Assembly (NCBI RefSeq): GCF_032116555.1
Contig: NZ_CP134949.1
Coordinates: 1,488,001-1,552,000, forward strand
Origin: Halobaculum sp. XH14
Lineage (GTDB): Archaea > Halobacteriota > Halobacteria > Halobacteriales > Haloferacaceae
Direction of reading: 5' to 3'
DNA length: 64,000 nt
The notes beneath the pieces were generated by a model. That model saw nothing but the letters and a program-made list of their open reading frames with translations, had not been told where the DNA came from and searched no databases. Position numbers and translations under genes: made by a program. Of this stretch, positions 16,922 through 25,168 are shown one piece after another (position 1 is the first letter of the stretch; every line of letters starts with the position of its first letter).

Positions 16922-16953
16922 GGCCGACTGCCATGGGGGAGGTGGACCGCCGA
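16900..16953. repeat. direct repeat of the nuoCD 3' end
   Basis: The last 22 bases of nuoCD (16900-16921) recur at 16932-16953 with two mismatches, after an offset of 32 bases. The second copy has CGA in place of the stop codon TGA. It looks like a local duplication of the gene end. Confidence 0.7.
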
Positions 16954-17056
16954 GGACGATTACCGCCGTCGCGGCGGGTGAGGACCGTCGTTGCGGGGCG
17001 ACTGCCAACTCACGGACACGGTCCGGCGTCCGCCATCGGCTCCGACGTCGGAACTT

Positions 17057-17086
17057 CGTAAACCATTACTTGTGCGTCGGTTTACG
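17057..17086. promoter_or_regulatory. BirA-type biotin operator before bioY
   Basis: The inverted repeat CGTAAACC (17057-17064) and GGTTTACG (17079-17086), separated by 14 bases, is 8 bases before the bioY start codon. Published BirA sites have half-sites of the form TTGTnAACC and GGTTnACAA with a spacer of about 14-16. The match in arms, spacing and gene context supports biotin-repressed control by a BirA with a DNA-binding domain. Confidence 0.75.
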
Positions 17087-17094
17087 GACGCTCG

Positions 17095-17676
17095 ATGAGC
17101 ACTGACACTCGGCAGGTCGATCTCGTCGGCGACGCGGTCGTCGGCAACCTCGCCCGCGCGGCGCTGTTCGCCGCGCTCACGGGCGTCTTCGCGTACGTCT
17201 CGTTCCAGCTTCCGGTGACGTCGGTGCCGTTCACGCTGCAGGTGCTCGGCGTCTTCCTCGCGGGCGCGTTCCTCGGGCCCGTCTGGGGCGGGGCGTCGAT
17301 GCTGCTGTACCTGCTGGCGGGCGTCGTGGGCGCGCCGGTGTTCGCCTACGGCGCCGCGGGCGTCGGCGTCCTGTTCGGCCAGTGGGGCGGCTACCTCTGG
17401 TCGTACCCGTTCGCGGCGGCGGTCGTCGGCCTCGCCACCCACGGCGCGGGCGACCTTCGCGACCCCGGTGACGTCGGCCTCGCGCGACTCGTCGGTGGCA
17501 TGGTCGCCGCGACGCTCGTCGTCTACGCGTTCGGCACGGTCGGCTACGCCGTCGTCGGGAACGTCGGCCTCGTGGCCGCGCTGCTGGCCGCGGCGGTCCC
17601 GTTCGTGCCCGCCGAACTCCTGAAGATGGCTGCGGCCGTCGCGCTCGTGCGCAGCGACGACGTCGTGGCGCGGTAG
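17095..17676 (+). CDS. bioY: biotin ECF transporter S component BioY
   Basis: A 193-residue membrane protein with about six helices that binds biotin as the specificity (S) unit of an energy-coupling factor transporter. The BioY hallmarks are present: FQLPVTSVPFTLQVLGVFLAG near residues 38-60, then GGASMLLYLLAGVVGAPVFA and FGQWGGYLWSYPFAA. It is the first gene of a three-gene operon with the ATPase nine bases downstream and the T component overlapping that. A BirA-type operator precedes it. Start ATG 17095 follows the operator closely, consistent with a very short leader. Confidence 0.95.
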   Translation: MSTDTRQVDLVGDAVVGNLARAALFAALTGVFAYVSFQLPVTSVPFTLQVLGVFLAGAFLGPVWGGASMLLYLLAGVVGAPVFAYGAAGVGVLFGQWGGYLWSYPFAAAVVGLATHGAGDLRDPGDVGLARLVGGMVAATLVVYAFGTVGYAVVGNVGLVAALLAAAVPFVPAELLKMAAAVALVRSDDVVAR

Positions 17677-17685
17677 GTCCGCCGG

Positions 17686-18387
17686 ATGATCTCGGTCCGC
17701 GGGCTGGCTCACCGGTACGACGACGCGGTGGCCCTGGAGGAGGTCTCGCTGTCGATTCCTGACGGGGAGTTCCTCGTCCTCGCCGGGGCGAACGGCTCGG
17801 GGAAGACGACGCTCGTGCGCCACTTCAACGGCCTGCTGACGCCCGACGAGGGCGAGGTCGTCGTCGACGGCACGCCCGTCGCGGACGACGTCGTCGCCGC
17901 CCGGGCGGCGGTCGGGATGGTGTTCCAGGACCCCCGCGACTCGTTCGTCGCGGCGACGGTCGGCGCCGACGTCGCGTTCGGACCCGAGAACCTCGGTCTC
18001 CCGCGCGAGGAGATCGACGCCCGCGTCGCCGACGCGCTCGACGCGGTGGGGATGGCCGGCCGGCGGGACGAGCGGATCGACCGGCTCTCGGGCGGCGAGC
18101 GCGAGCGGGTGGCCGTCGCTGGCGCGCTGGCGATGGAGCCGAACCACCTCGTGCTCGACGAGCCGTTCACGGGCCTCGACGAACCGGCGAGGCGATCGCT
18201 CCGCCGGCACCTCGCGGAACTCCACGCGGCCGGCACCAGCGTCGTCGTCGTCACCCACGACCTCCGGGACGTGTTCGAGCGTGCGGACCGGGTCGTCGTC
18301 CTCGCGGACGGTCGCGTGGCGCTGGACGGATCGCCCGCGGAGACGCGGGAGGAACTCCACTCGCTCGGCGTCCGGCCCCCGGACTGA
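17686..18387 (+). CDS. bioM: biotin ECF transporter ATPase BioM
   Basis: A 233-residue ABC ATPase that drives biotin uptake with BioN and BioY. Walker A is GANGSGKTT (34-42), the Q-loop is FQDPRDS, the signature is LSGGERERVAVAGAL and Walker B is HLVLDEPFTGLD, followed by the switch histidine in VVVVTHD. The FQDPRDSFVAATVGADVAFGPEN segment is typical of ECF-type (CbiO-like) ATPases. Its ATG lies nine bases after bioY and its stop codon overlaps the bioN start by one base, so the genes are cotranscribed. Confidence 0.93.
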   Translation: MISVRGLAHRYDDAVALEEVSLSIPDGEFLVLAGANGSGKTTLVRHFNGLLTPDEGEVVVDGTPVADDVVAARAAVGMVFQDPRDSFVAATVGADVAFGPENLGLPREEIDARVADALDAVGMAGRRDERIDRLSGGERERVAVAGALAMEPNHLVLDEPFTGLDEPARRSLRRHLAELHAAGTSVVVVTHDLRDVFERADRVVVLADGRVALDGSPAETREELHSLGVRPPD

Positions 18388-19112
18388 TGCTCGCGTACGC
18401 TCCCGGTGACACCCTCCTCCACCGGCTCGACCCCCGGACGAAGCTCGCCGTCCAGGTCGCGTTCGTCGCCGCGGCGTTCGCCCACACGACCCCCACGGGA
18501 TTGCTGGCGCTCACGCTCGTCGCGCTCGGCGTCCTCGCGCTCGCGGGCCTCGGTCCCGGGCGAGCCCTCCGGGAGTTCCGCGTCGTCGCGCCGTTCCTCC
18601 TCGCCGCGCCGCTGCTCGAAGCGGCGCGGCTCGGGTCGCCCTGGTTCGTCGCGGCCGACGCGGTCGCCCCCGCGATGGCGAGCTATCGGACGCTCCTGCT
18701 GCTCGCGCTCGCGCTGGCGTACGTCCGAACCACGCCCGTCCGCGAGTCCGAGGCGGCAGTCGCCCGGGTGCTTCCGGGGCGTGTCGGCAGACTGGCCGCG
18801 CTGGGCGTCGGACTGGTGTTCCGGTTCCTGCCGCTGCTGCAGGCGGACGTGGCCCGTGCACGTGCGGCCAGTCGGGCGCGCCTGGGCACCGAACGGCCGC
18901 TGCGGGACCGGATCCGACTCGTCGCGACGGCGGGGCTCGGGCGGGCGCTCGGCCGCGCGGACCGGCTCGCGGTCGCGCTCCGTGCGCGCTGTCTCTCCTG
19001 GGAACCGACGCCGCCGGCGCTCGCGGCCGGGCGGGCCGACCTGGTCGGCGGCGCGGTCTCGCTGGTACTCCTCGTCTGGGCGCTCGCACCCGTTTTCGGG
19101 GCGGTGCCGTAG
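18387..19112 (+). CDS. bioN: biotin ECF transporter T component BioN
   Basis: A 241-residue membrane protein of the CbiQ/EcfT family that couples BioM to BioY. The N-terminal YAPGDTLLHRLDPRTKLAVQV is the family signature, and the coupling-helix region holds RARAASRARLG and ALRARCLSWE (the A-R-A/R-A-R motifs). Four or five membrane helices surround them. The start codon shares one base with the bioM stop. It closes the bioYMN operon. Confidence 0.93.
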   Translation: MLAYAPGDTLLHRLDPRTKLAVQVAFVAAAFAHTTPTGLLALTLVALGVLALAGLGPGRALREFRVVAPFLLAAPLLEAARLGSPWFVAADAVAPAMASYRTLLLLALALAYVRTTPVRESEAAVARVLPGRVGRLAALGVGLVFRFLPLLQADVARARAASRARLGTERPLRDRIRLVATAGLGRALGRADRLAVALRARCLSWEPTPPALAAGRADLVGGAVSLVLLVWALAPVFGAVP

Positions 19113-19236
19113 GTCCGCGGGCGTCCGTGCGGGTCGGGTGATGCGTTCGGAAGGCCCGGCGGGTCGCTCCCGTCGGTCAGATGGCGACCGGATGACGACG
19201 GCCTTTTGAGGGTGCCAGTTGGACTCTCCCCCAACA

Positions 19237-19431
19237 ATGGCCGAGAGAGGGGCGGAGGACTGGCTGATTCGCTATCTGGTCGTGCTCGTCGTGGGCGGCG
19301 TGGCGCTCCTGGCGCTGCTGTACGGCATCGCCCTGGAGTGGTCACCGGTCGCAGTCGTCGCGTCGCTGGTCGTGCTGGCGATCACGTCGGTCGTGGTCGC
19401 GCGCGACCTCAGAAACTGGCGGACGGCCTGA
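19237..19431 (+). CDS. small two-helix membrane protein
   Basis: A 64-residue protein (MAERGAEDWLIRYL) with two adjacent hydrophobic helices (about 11-31 and 33-52) and a short basic C-terminus (RDLRNWRTA), so both ends probably face the cytoplasm. Small proteins of this form are common conserved hypotheticals in haloarchaea. ATG 19237 is favoured over the upstream 19219 codon. It follows the biotin operon by 124 bases and is convergent with the aldo/keto reductase gene. No function is known. Confidence 0.55.
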   Translation: MAERGAEDWLIRYLVVLVVGGVALLALLYGIALEWSPVAVVASLVVLAITSVVVARDLRNWRTA

Positions 19432-19472
19432 GCGGGACCGTCGCTCGGGTCGCTTCCCCGGCCGCTGGGGGC

Positions 19473-20333
19473 TCAGTCGCTCGCGCTTCGCAGGCGGTCC
19501 AGTTCGTCGTCCGCGAGCGAGAGCTCGGCCGCGCCGACGTTCTCCTCGAGGTGGTCGACGCTGGAGGTTCCCGGAATCGGGAGCGTCACGTCCGAGCGGG
19601 CGAGCAGCCACGCGAGCGCGACCTGCCGCTCGGTCGCGTCGTGGGCGGCTGCCACCTCGGCGAGCGGCTCGGCCGCCTCACCCAGGTCACCGGCCGCGAG
19701 CGGGAAGTAGGGGATGAAGCCGACGTCGTGTTCCTCGCAGGCCCGCAGGACGTCCTCGTGTTCGCGGTCCGCCACGTTGTACGAGTTCTGCACCGTCGCC
19801 ACCTCGACGTGCTCGCGGGCCTCGTCGAGCTGCTCGACCGAGACGTTCGAGAGGCCGACGTGGCGCACGTGTCCCTCGTCCTTCAGCTCCGCGAACGCCG
19901 TGACGCTGTCAGCGAACGGCGTGTCGGGGTCCGGACGGTGGAACTGGTAGAGGTCGATGGTGTCGACGCCGAGCCGGTCCTTGCTGACGAGCACCTGGTT
20001 CCGGACGTACTCGGGGTCGCCGTGGGGTTTCCACTCGTGGGTGTCGTCCCGCAGGAGCCCGGCTTTCGTCGCCACGACCGCGTCCTCGGGCGCGCCAGCC
20101 TCCCGGAGGATGCGCTCGGAGACGCCGGGGCCGTAGGAGTCGGCGGTGTCGAGAAAGTCCACGCCGAGTTCCATCGCCCGCTCCACCACTGCGCGGGCGA
20201 CCGCTTCGTCCTCGGGGCGGCCGATGATGCCCTCCCCGCAGAGCCGCATCGCGCCGAAGCCGAGCCGGTTCACGGTCGTCTCACCGTCGATGTCGAACGT
20301 CCCCGCGGCCGCCGCGTCGGGTGTCTCGCTCAT
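19473..20333 (-). CDS. aldo/keto reductase
   Basis: A 286-residue NADPH-dependent oxidoreductase with the (beta/alpha)8 barrel of the AKR superfamily. Visible catalytic residues are the aspartate and tyrosine in DTADSYGPG, the lysine in VATKAG and the histidine in YQFHRPD. The C-terminal cofactor-binding region contains PIPGTSSVDHLEENVGA. The length and the GFGAMRLCG start segment match bacterial and haloarchaeal AKR13-like enzymes. The carbonyl substrate is unknown. ATG 20333 is chosen over 20342 by similarity of the MSETP start to haloarchaeal proteins. Confidence 0.88.
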   Translation of the reverse strand: MSETPDAAAAGTFDIDGETTVNRLGFGAMRLCGEGIIGRPEDEAVARAVVERAMELGVDFLDTADSYGPGVSERILREAGAPEDAVVATKAGLLRDDTHEWKPHGDPEYVRNQVLVSKDRLGVDTIDLYQFHRPDPDTPFADSVTAFAELKDEGHVRHVGLSNVSVEQLDEAREHVEVATVQNSYNVADREHEDVLRACEEHDVGFIPYFPLAAGDLGEAAEPLAEVAAAHDATERQVALAWLLARSDVTLPIPGTSSVDHLEENVGAAELSLADDELDRLRSASD

Positions 20334-20516
20334 GCGTCCCACCGGTTGGGTGCCAGCGGCAAAGTCCGTTCGGCCCCAGCGAACCGGGCTGGGTCACCGT
20401 CCCGCCCCGCTCAGCGTCGGACGTCGAGTTCCGCCCGACGTCGGACGCCGTGCTGGCCGCTCACGGGCGGGTGAAAATCTGGAAAGTGAGTGCGTCGCTC
20501 GGGGCGACGGGGTTCT

Positions 20517-20711
20517 TTACAGGCGCTCGAGGTTCGTGGCGCGCGGGCCCTTGGGGGCCTGCTCGATGTCGAACTCGACTTCCTGTCCTTCTTCGAGGTC
20601 GTCGCCGCCGATGTCTTCCATGTGGAAGAACACGTCGTCGTCAGCGTCCTCAGTCGAAATGAAACCGTAACCGCCCGTGTCGTTGAAGAAATCAACCTTG
20701 CCTTTCGCCAT
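20517..20711 (-). CDS. cspA: cold shock domain protein (copy 1)
   Basis: A 64-residue single cold-shock domain, a five-stranded OB fold binding single-stranded RNA/DNA. RNP1 is GGYGFIS and RNP2 is DVFFHM; the surface is very acidic, as usual in haloarchaea. The sequence is nearly identical to the copies at 37468-37662 and 62963-63157. ATG 20711 (MAKGKVDFFND) is the family start; a weak TATA-like GGTTATG lies about 30 bases upstream, suggesting a leaderless mRNA. Confidence 0.95.
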   Translation of the reverse strand: MAKGKVDFFNDTGGYGFISTEDADDDVFFHMEDIGGDDLEEGQEVEFDIEQAPKGPRATNLERL

Positions 20712-21033
20712 TGCGTGAGAGCATACTGTCGAACGGGGCATAACCTTTCCGAGAGTCGAGTTACCACGGCACTGCCGAGGGAAGCTGGTCGATTTCGCGC
20801 GGTTCCACCGGTAACCGGCAGCCCTCGCGTCCGATGCGGTTCGACCGGTGATCGGCTCGCTGGGGGGCCACGGATCAGTTCGGCGGCGGCGTTCCGGGCC
20901 GTCGGACCGTCACGACGACCAGTCCGTCCGCGCCCTCCGCGCGAACTGGCGTGATTCGAATCGAAACCCCTTTGACTGACTGGCCAGTCAGTTTCGGTAG
21001 AGCCGGTCGTTCGACCGGACCCCCGCTATCACG
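20712..21033. other. divergent intergenic region with TetR operator
   Basis: This 322-base gap holds the promoter of cspA on its left and, near its right end, an 18-base palindrome at 20975-20992. I see no gene in it; open frames crossing it give unnatural products. Confidence 0.5.
20975..20992. promoter_or_regulatory. 18-base palindromic TetR operator
   Basis: ACTGACTGGCCAGTCAGT is a perfect palindrome 42 bases before the TetR gene start. TetR dimers bind such sites, and the position over the likely promoter suggests autorepression of the tetR-MATE operon. Confidence 0.7.
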
Positions 21034-21762
21034 ATGACGAGGACCCACGATACCGAGACGGCCATCATGGAGGCGACCCACTGCGCGCTCTGCGAGCACG
21101 GGTACGCGGACCTCACGATGCAGGCTATCGCCGACGAGACGGACAAGAGCAAGGCGGCCCTCCACTACCACTTCGAGGGGAAGGACGACCTCCTGCTGTG
21201 CTTTCTGGAGTACCTCCGGGACGACTTCGCGGAGCGGACCGCCGACCCGGCCGGCGACACCCCCGTCGAGCGCCTCGTCGCGCTCGTGCGGACGGTGCTG
21301 GGCACCGAGGGCGACGAGCCGAACCAGCAGTTCAACACCGCCTACATGGAGATCAAGGCCCAGGCGCCGTTCCGGGAGGGGTACCGCGAGGTGCTCCGCG
21401 AGATCGACGACCGCCTCCGGGTGCAGGTCCGGGACCTCGTCGCCGACGGCATCGAGGCCGGACAGTTCCGGAGCGACGCCGACCCGGACGAGGTCGCCGC
21501 GGTCGTGGTCACGTACATCCACGGGACGTGGACCCGATCGGCGGCGGTCGGCGAGGACGTCCCGGCGATGCGTGAGCGCCTCGTCATCTACGTCACTGAC
21601 CTGCTGGTCGAGGACGTCGCGCTCCCGTTCGAGAGCGACGCGGATGCGGACGCGATCGGCGACGAAGGTGGGACCGGCGATGAGGCCGCGAACGCCGAGA
21701 GTGCGAACGCCGACGGCGACGGGAACCCACCCGCCGACTCAGACACGGAGGCCCGGTCGTGA
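21034..21762 (+). CDS. TetR/AcrR family transcriptional regulator
   Basis: A 242-residue repressor. The N-terminal helix-turn-helix (about 8-55) contains YADLTMQAIADETDKSKAALHYHFEGKDDLL, the TetR signature. The C-terminal ligand-binding domain is helical, and the last 40 residues are an acidic Asn/Ala/Asp-rich tail that may be disordered. The GTG start of the MATE gene overlaps its stop by four bases (21759-21762), so the pair is translationally coupled. A drug or metabolite exported by the MATE carrier is the probable inducer. An 18-base palindrome upstream is the likely operator. Confidence 0.9.
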   Translation: MTRTHDTETAIMEATHCALCEHGYADLTMQAIADETDKSKAALHYHFEGKDDLLLCFLEYLRDDFAERTADPAGDTPVERLVALVRTVLGTEGDEPNQQFNTAYMEIKAQAPFREGYREVLREIDDRLRVQVRDLVADGIEAGQFRSDADPDEVAAVVVTYIHGTWTRSAAVGEDVPAMRERLVIYVTDLLVEDVALPFESDADADAIGDEGGTGDEAANAESANADGDGNPPADSDTEARS

Positions 21763-23285
21763 ACGTGGGCGACAGGCTCTCGTCGCTGTTCAAGAGCCGC
21801 GACGAGTTCGACCTCACGTCGGGTGAGATCGGCAAGCCGCTGTTTTATCTCTCGCTCCCCATCGTCGTCACGAACCTGCTCCAGACCGCCTACAACCTCG
21901 CGGACACGTTCTGGCTCGGCCAGTACAGCACCGAGGCGCTGGCAGCAATCTCGTTCGCGTTCCCGATGGTGTTCCTGCTCATCTCGCTGGGCATGGGCAT
22001 CTCGGTCGCGGGAAGCATCCTCGTCGCCCAGCACACCGGCGCGGGCGAGGAAGGTCAGGCGAAGTACGCGGCCTCACAGACGGTCACCTTCGCGGCCCTC
22101 GCGTCGCTCGTCCTCGGCGGCGTCGGCTACGTGTTCGTCGGCGACTTCCTCGGCCTGCTGGGTGCCTCACCGGAGGTCCTCCCGCTCGCCACCGACTACA
22201 TGGAAGTCATCGCGCAGGGGCTCGTCTTCATGTTCGGCTTCTTCGTGTTCGTCGCGCTCATGCGGGGGTACGGCGACACGATCACGCCGATGCTGGTGAT
22301 GCTTGGGACGGTCGTGCTGAACATCGTCATCGACCCGTTCCTCATCTTCGGCTTCGAGTCGAACCCGCTGTTCGGGATGCTCGGCGCGCGCGGACTGGAA
22401 GCCAGCCTGCTCGCGGCGACCGGTTACACCGGCTCCGGCATCGCCGGGGCCGCGTACGCGACCGTGTTCTCGCGGGCGCTCGCGTTCGCCGTGGGGCTCG
22501 CCATCATGCTCCGTGGGACCCGCGGCGTCGAGATCACCCTCCGAGACATGGTGCCGGACCTCTCGTACGCCCGCCGGATCGTCAGACTCGGCGTCCCGGC
22601 GTCCATCGAGGGCACCGGCCGCTCGCTGTCGGTGAACCTGATGCTCGTCATCGTCGCGCTGTTCCCGACGACGGTCGTCGCCGGCTACGGGATCGGCGTC
22701 CGCGTGTTCTCGGTCATCTTCCTCCCCGCCATCGCGGTCGCCCGCGGGGTCGAGACGATGACGGGCCAGAACATCGGTGCCGGCAAGCCCGACCGCGCCG
22801 CCGCGGCGGCACGGCTCGCCGCGAAGGTGATGCTCGGCGTGCTGCTGGCCGTCGGGGTGGTCACCTGGCTCGCCGCCGCGCCGATCGCGGCGGTGTTCAC
22901 CGACGATCCGACCGTCGTCGCCGTCACGAAGGACTTCCTCCGCTGGGTCGCCCCGAGCTTCGGGTTCATCGGCGTGATGCGGGCCTACACGGGGAGCTTC
23001 CGCGGCGCGGGCAAGACGCTCACCGCGGCGGCCATCTCCGTCCTCATGCTGGGATTCATCCGGCTGCCGATCGCCTACTTCGCGGTTCGCCCGCCCGCGT
23101 TCCTGCCGTACGCGCCGTTCGACGAGTCCGGCATCTGGCTCTCGTTTGCCGTCTCGAACGCGATCGGCGCGCTCATGGCCTACGCCTGGTACCAGCGGGG
23201 CACCTGGCGCGGCGGCGACCTGACCGAGAAGGGCGGTCGGGTCCCCGACGAGAGCGACGCGGGCACGCCCGCAGTCGACGACTGA
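21759..23285 (+). CDS. MATE family efflux transporter
   Basis: A 508-residue integral membrane exporter with twelve helices in two homologous halves. The first half opens with LSLPIVVTNLLQTAYNLADTFWLGQ, a MATE hallmark, and the second half with RLGVPASIEGTGRSLSVNLM. It probably expels cationic organic compounds in exchange for Na+ or H+. It starts at GTG 21759 overlapping the tetR stop, so expression should rise when the repressor releases its operator. Confidence 0.92.
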   Translation: MNVGDRLSSLFKSRDEFDLTSGEIGKPLFYLSLPIVVTNLLQTAYNLADTFWLGQYSTEALAAISFAFPMVFLLISLGMGISVAGSILVAQHTGAGEEGQAKYAASQTVTFAALASLVLGGVGYVFVGDFLGLLGASPEVLPLATDYMEVIAQGLVFMFGFFVFVALMRGYGDTITPMLVMLGTVVLNIVIDPFLIFGFESNPLFGMLGARGLEASLLAATGYTGSGIAGAAYATVFSRALAFAVGLAIMLRGTRGVEITLRDMVPDLSYARRIVRLGVPASIEGTGRSLSVNLMLVIVALFPTTVVAGYGIGVRVFSVIFLPAIAVARGVETMTGQNIGAGKPDRAAAAARLAAKVMLGVLLAVGVVTWLAAAPIAAVFTDDPTVVAVTKDFLRWVAPSFGFIGVMRAYTGSFRGAGKTLTAAAISVLMLGFIRLPIAYFAVRPPAFLPYAPFDESGIWLSFAVSNAIGALMAYAWYQRGTWRGGDLTEKGGRVPDESDAGTPAVDD

Positions 23286-23348
23286 GCCGGAAGAGCGGAG
23301 CGGGCGGCCCGCGGAGCCTTTTTGGGAGCAGTCCGCCTCGACGTACGT

Positions 23349-23642
23349 ATGAGCGGAAACGCCGACGCTGCCGCCGACGAACGACGCCTGTGGCTCGTCG
23401 AGCGAACGTACGGCGACGACGAACTGAACCTCATCATCCTGGTGTACGCGACGCCGGACGGGAGCCGGTACGTCAGGAAGGAGCGCGCCCTCACGAGCTT
23501 CGCGGACGAGCGTCCGACTCGCGCGTCGATCACCGTCCCGCGCCACGACCTCGGCGACGTGACCGACGAGTCGGAGCGGCAGCGCTACGCCGAGGAGGCC
23601 TCCCGGATGGCGGCCGCCCACGACCCGGACGACCACATCTGA
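23349..23642 (+). CDS. small haloarchaeal protein, unknown
   Basis: A 97-residue soluble protein (MSGNADAAADERRLWLVERTYGDDELNLI). The sequence alternates beta strands (LNLIILVYATPDGSRYV) with a charged helical C-terminus rich in Glu and Arg (SERQRYAEEASRMAAAH). I recognise it only as a type of conserved haloarchaeal hypothetical. ATG 23349 is taken because the upstream codons (MGAVRLDVR) overlap the probable promoter. Confidence 0.6.
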   Translation: MSGNADAAADERRLWLVERTYGDDELNLIILVYATPDGSRYVRKERALTSFADERPTRASITVPRHDLGDVTDESERQRYAEEASRMAAAHDPDDHI

Positions 23643-23735
23643 GTCGCGTCGCTCGCTCCGTGTGACGACCGGACGAGCAGGGTACCGGCTCCCGGTTTCG
23701 GAGCGGCTTTACCGGCACGCCGACAACGACCGTCG

Positions 23736-24083
23736 ATGACCGGTCACTCGACTCCCGGCGGGGATGACGGGCGGTGGTCCGACGAAGACCGGGCCGAGGA
23801 CGCGGGTACCGACACGTTCGGCGTCGGCATCCACGTCGCCGCCGAGGAGCTCCGGTTCGTCGTCCACGTCCCGTCCGACATCGACTCGGGCTGGGCCGAC
23901 CCCGAGGCGTTCCAGCGTCGCATCGAGACGGTCACGTGGGAGACGCTGGACAGGGAGGCGACGCTCGCAACCGTGTCCTCGTCGGCCTCGACCGGCGAGA
24001 CGGTGACGCTTGGCACCGTGACGATGCGACCCGGCGGCGACGTGGTCTCGCACACGCTCTCGGTTCCCGACCTGGACGACTGA
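23736..24083 (+). CDS. small haloarchaeal protein, unknown
   Basis: A 115-residue acidic soluble protein. The first 25 residues are Gly/Asp-rich and probably disordered; the rest (GVGIHVAAEELRFVVHVPSDIDSGW onward) is beta-rich. No family recognised. A TATA-like CTTTACC lies about 28 bases before ATG 23736, consistent with a leaderless mRNA. The gene is convergent with the TbsP-like gene. Confidence 0.55.
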   Translation: MTGHSTPGGDDGRWSDEDRAEDAGTDTFGVGIHVAAEELRFVVHVPSDIDSGWADPEAFQRRIETVTWETLDREATLATVSSSASTGETVTLGTVTMRPGGDVVSHTLSVPDLDD

Positions 24084-24128
24084 CGACCACGACGTGTCGA
24101 AAAACTGCGGAGAACGTGGCGACCGGGG

Positions 24129-24953
24129 TCAGTCCTCGAGCGACTCGACGGCCTCGCCGATGGCGGCGACGCGTTCGGGATCGTACGCCGTGAGGTCGTA
24201 GCGGTTGGCCGCCACCGTGTCCCCCCAGAGGCCCAGCGCGCCGAGTTCGACCAGCGCGCCCAGCGCCGCACCGAGCGTGCGCGGGGACGTTTCCGGGTCC
24301 CGGAGCGACGCGTGGACCTGCTTCGCCTGGGGGTAGCACATCTCCACGCTGTCCAGCCCGGTCCGCGCCTCGCGCCAGTGGCTCCGGAGGTAGCCGAAGT
24401 TCGTCGGGTCGGTCCTTCGGAGGTGTTCGAGCCCCGCCCTCGCCGCCGATTGCAGCACCGTCTCGTCGGCCGGGGTGAAGTGGCGGGAGACGACTGTCGC
24501 CGCCTCACAGTCCGCCGGGAGGCCGACGTGGAGGTCCGCGCCGGCCTCGGCGGCCACCGACGAGAGCGATGAGAGGGCCGCGTCGGGGTCGCCCGCGTCC
24601 TCGACGATGAACGTGGGATCGTCGACCACGACCGAGCCGCCGGCCGCCTCGTCGAACGCCTCGTCGACGACCGACGTCGGGTCGCTCACCGGGCGTTCCA
24701 GCACGGAGACGAACACGCCGCCGCCGACCGCGCGCCCGCCGGCCGCCGCGGCCGCCCCGCGGACCGTGTCGTCGACGCTCACGTAGTGGCACCTGCTGGG
24801 ACCCGTGGCACCGAACGATCGGTGCCAGTCGTCGATAGTCGTCGACGAGAGCAGCGCGAGGTGGGTGCCGCCGGCGGCGGCCGCCGCCGCGCGCAGGCCC
24901 TGAGCGTCCCCGTGGAGACGGGTAGTGGGGGCAGGGCGCTCACTTGAAGCCAT
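24129..24953 (-). CDS. TbsP-like (DUF5821-type) haloarchaeal regulator
   Basis: A 274-residue protein divergent from the TBP gene. The N-terminal half is an alpha-beta domain (THLALLSSTTIDDWHRSFG; VSVDDTVRG); the C-terminal third has a winged-helix-like pattern with LGALVELGALGLWGDTVAANRYDLTAYDPER. From memory this resembles the haloarchaeal family DUF5821, which includes TbsP, a regulator of gluconeogenic genes known to be encoded next to a TBP gene. The match is by recall, so the name is tentative. An AT-rich TTAAAATT about 31 bases upstream (24981-24988) suits a leaderless transcript. Confidence 0.55.
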   Translation of the reverse strand: MASSERPAPTTRLHGDAQGLRAAAAAAGGTHLALLSSTTIDDWHRSFGATGPSRCHYVSVDDTVRGAAAAAGGRAVGGGVFVSVLERPVSDPTSVVDEAFDEAAGGSVVVDDPTFIVEDAGDPDAALSSLSSVAAEAGADLHVGLPADCEAATVVSRHFTPADETVLQSAARAGLEHLRRTDPTNFGYLRSHWREARTGLDSVEMCYPQAKQVHASLRDPETSPRTLGAALGALVELGALGLWGDTVAANRYDLTAYDPERVAAIGEAVESLED

Positions 24954-25123
24954 TCAGAATTCGATAGCCGTTCTATTCGCTTAAAATTATGGGTCTCACT
25001 CGATTCGGAGTTGTTCGGCGAACCGCACCGTTCACCCGAGGGCGTCGCAGTAATGGGTCGTTGCCCGGCCGTAACTGTAGCCTTTCGGAGACGCCGTCCC
25101 CGAACGCTGGAGAGACACACGGC

Positions 25124-25146
25124 TTTATAAACCATCGGTTTATAAA
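25124..25146. promoter_or_regulatory. palindromic twin TATA boxes of the TBP gene
   Basis: The arms TTTATAAACC (25124-25133) and GGTTTATAAA (25137-25146) form a perfect inverted repeat around ATC. Each arm contains a TATA box. The right-hand box is about 26 bases before ATG 25169, fitting a leaderless start there; the left-hand box could be a decoy or a second TBP-binding site. Confidence 0.7.
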
Positions 25147-25168
25147 TAGGGACGAGGAACGACGACGC

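Noticed and set aside
22167-23636. 489-codon minus-strand frame across the MATE gene
   Set aside because: Antisense shadow, His/Arg/Asp-rich; the MATE frame has clear membrane helices and family motifs.
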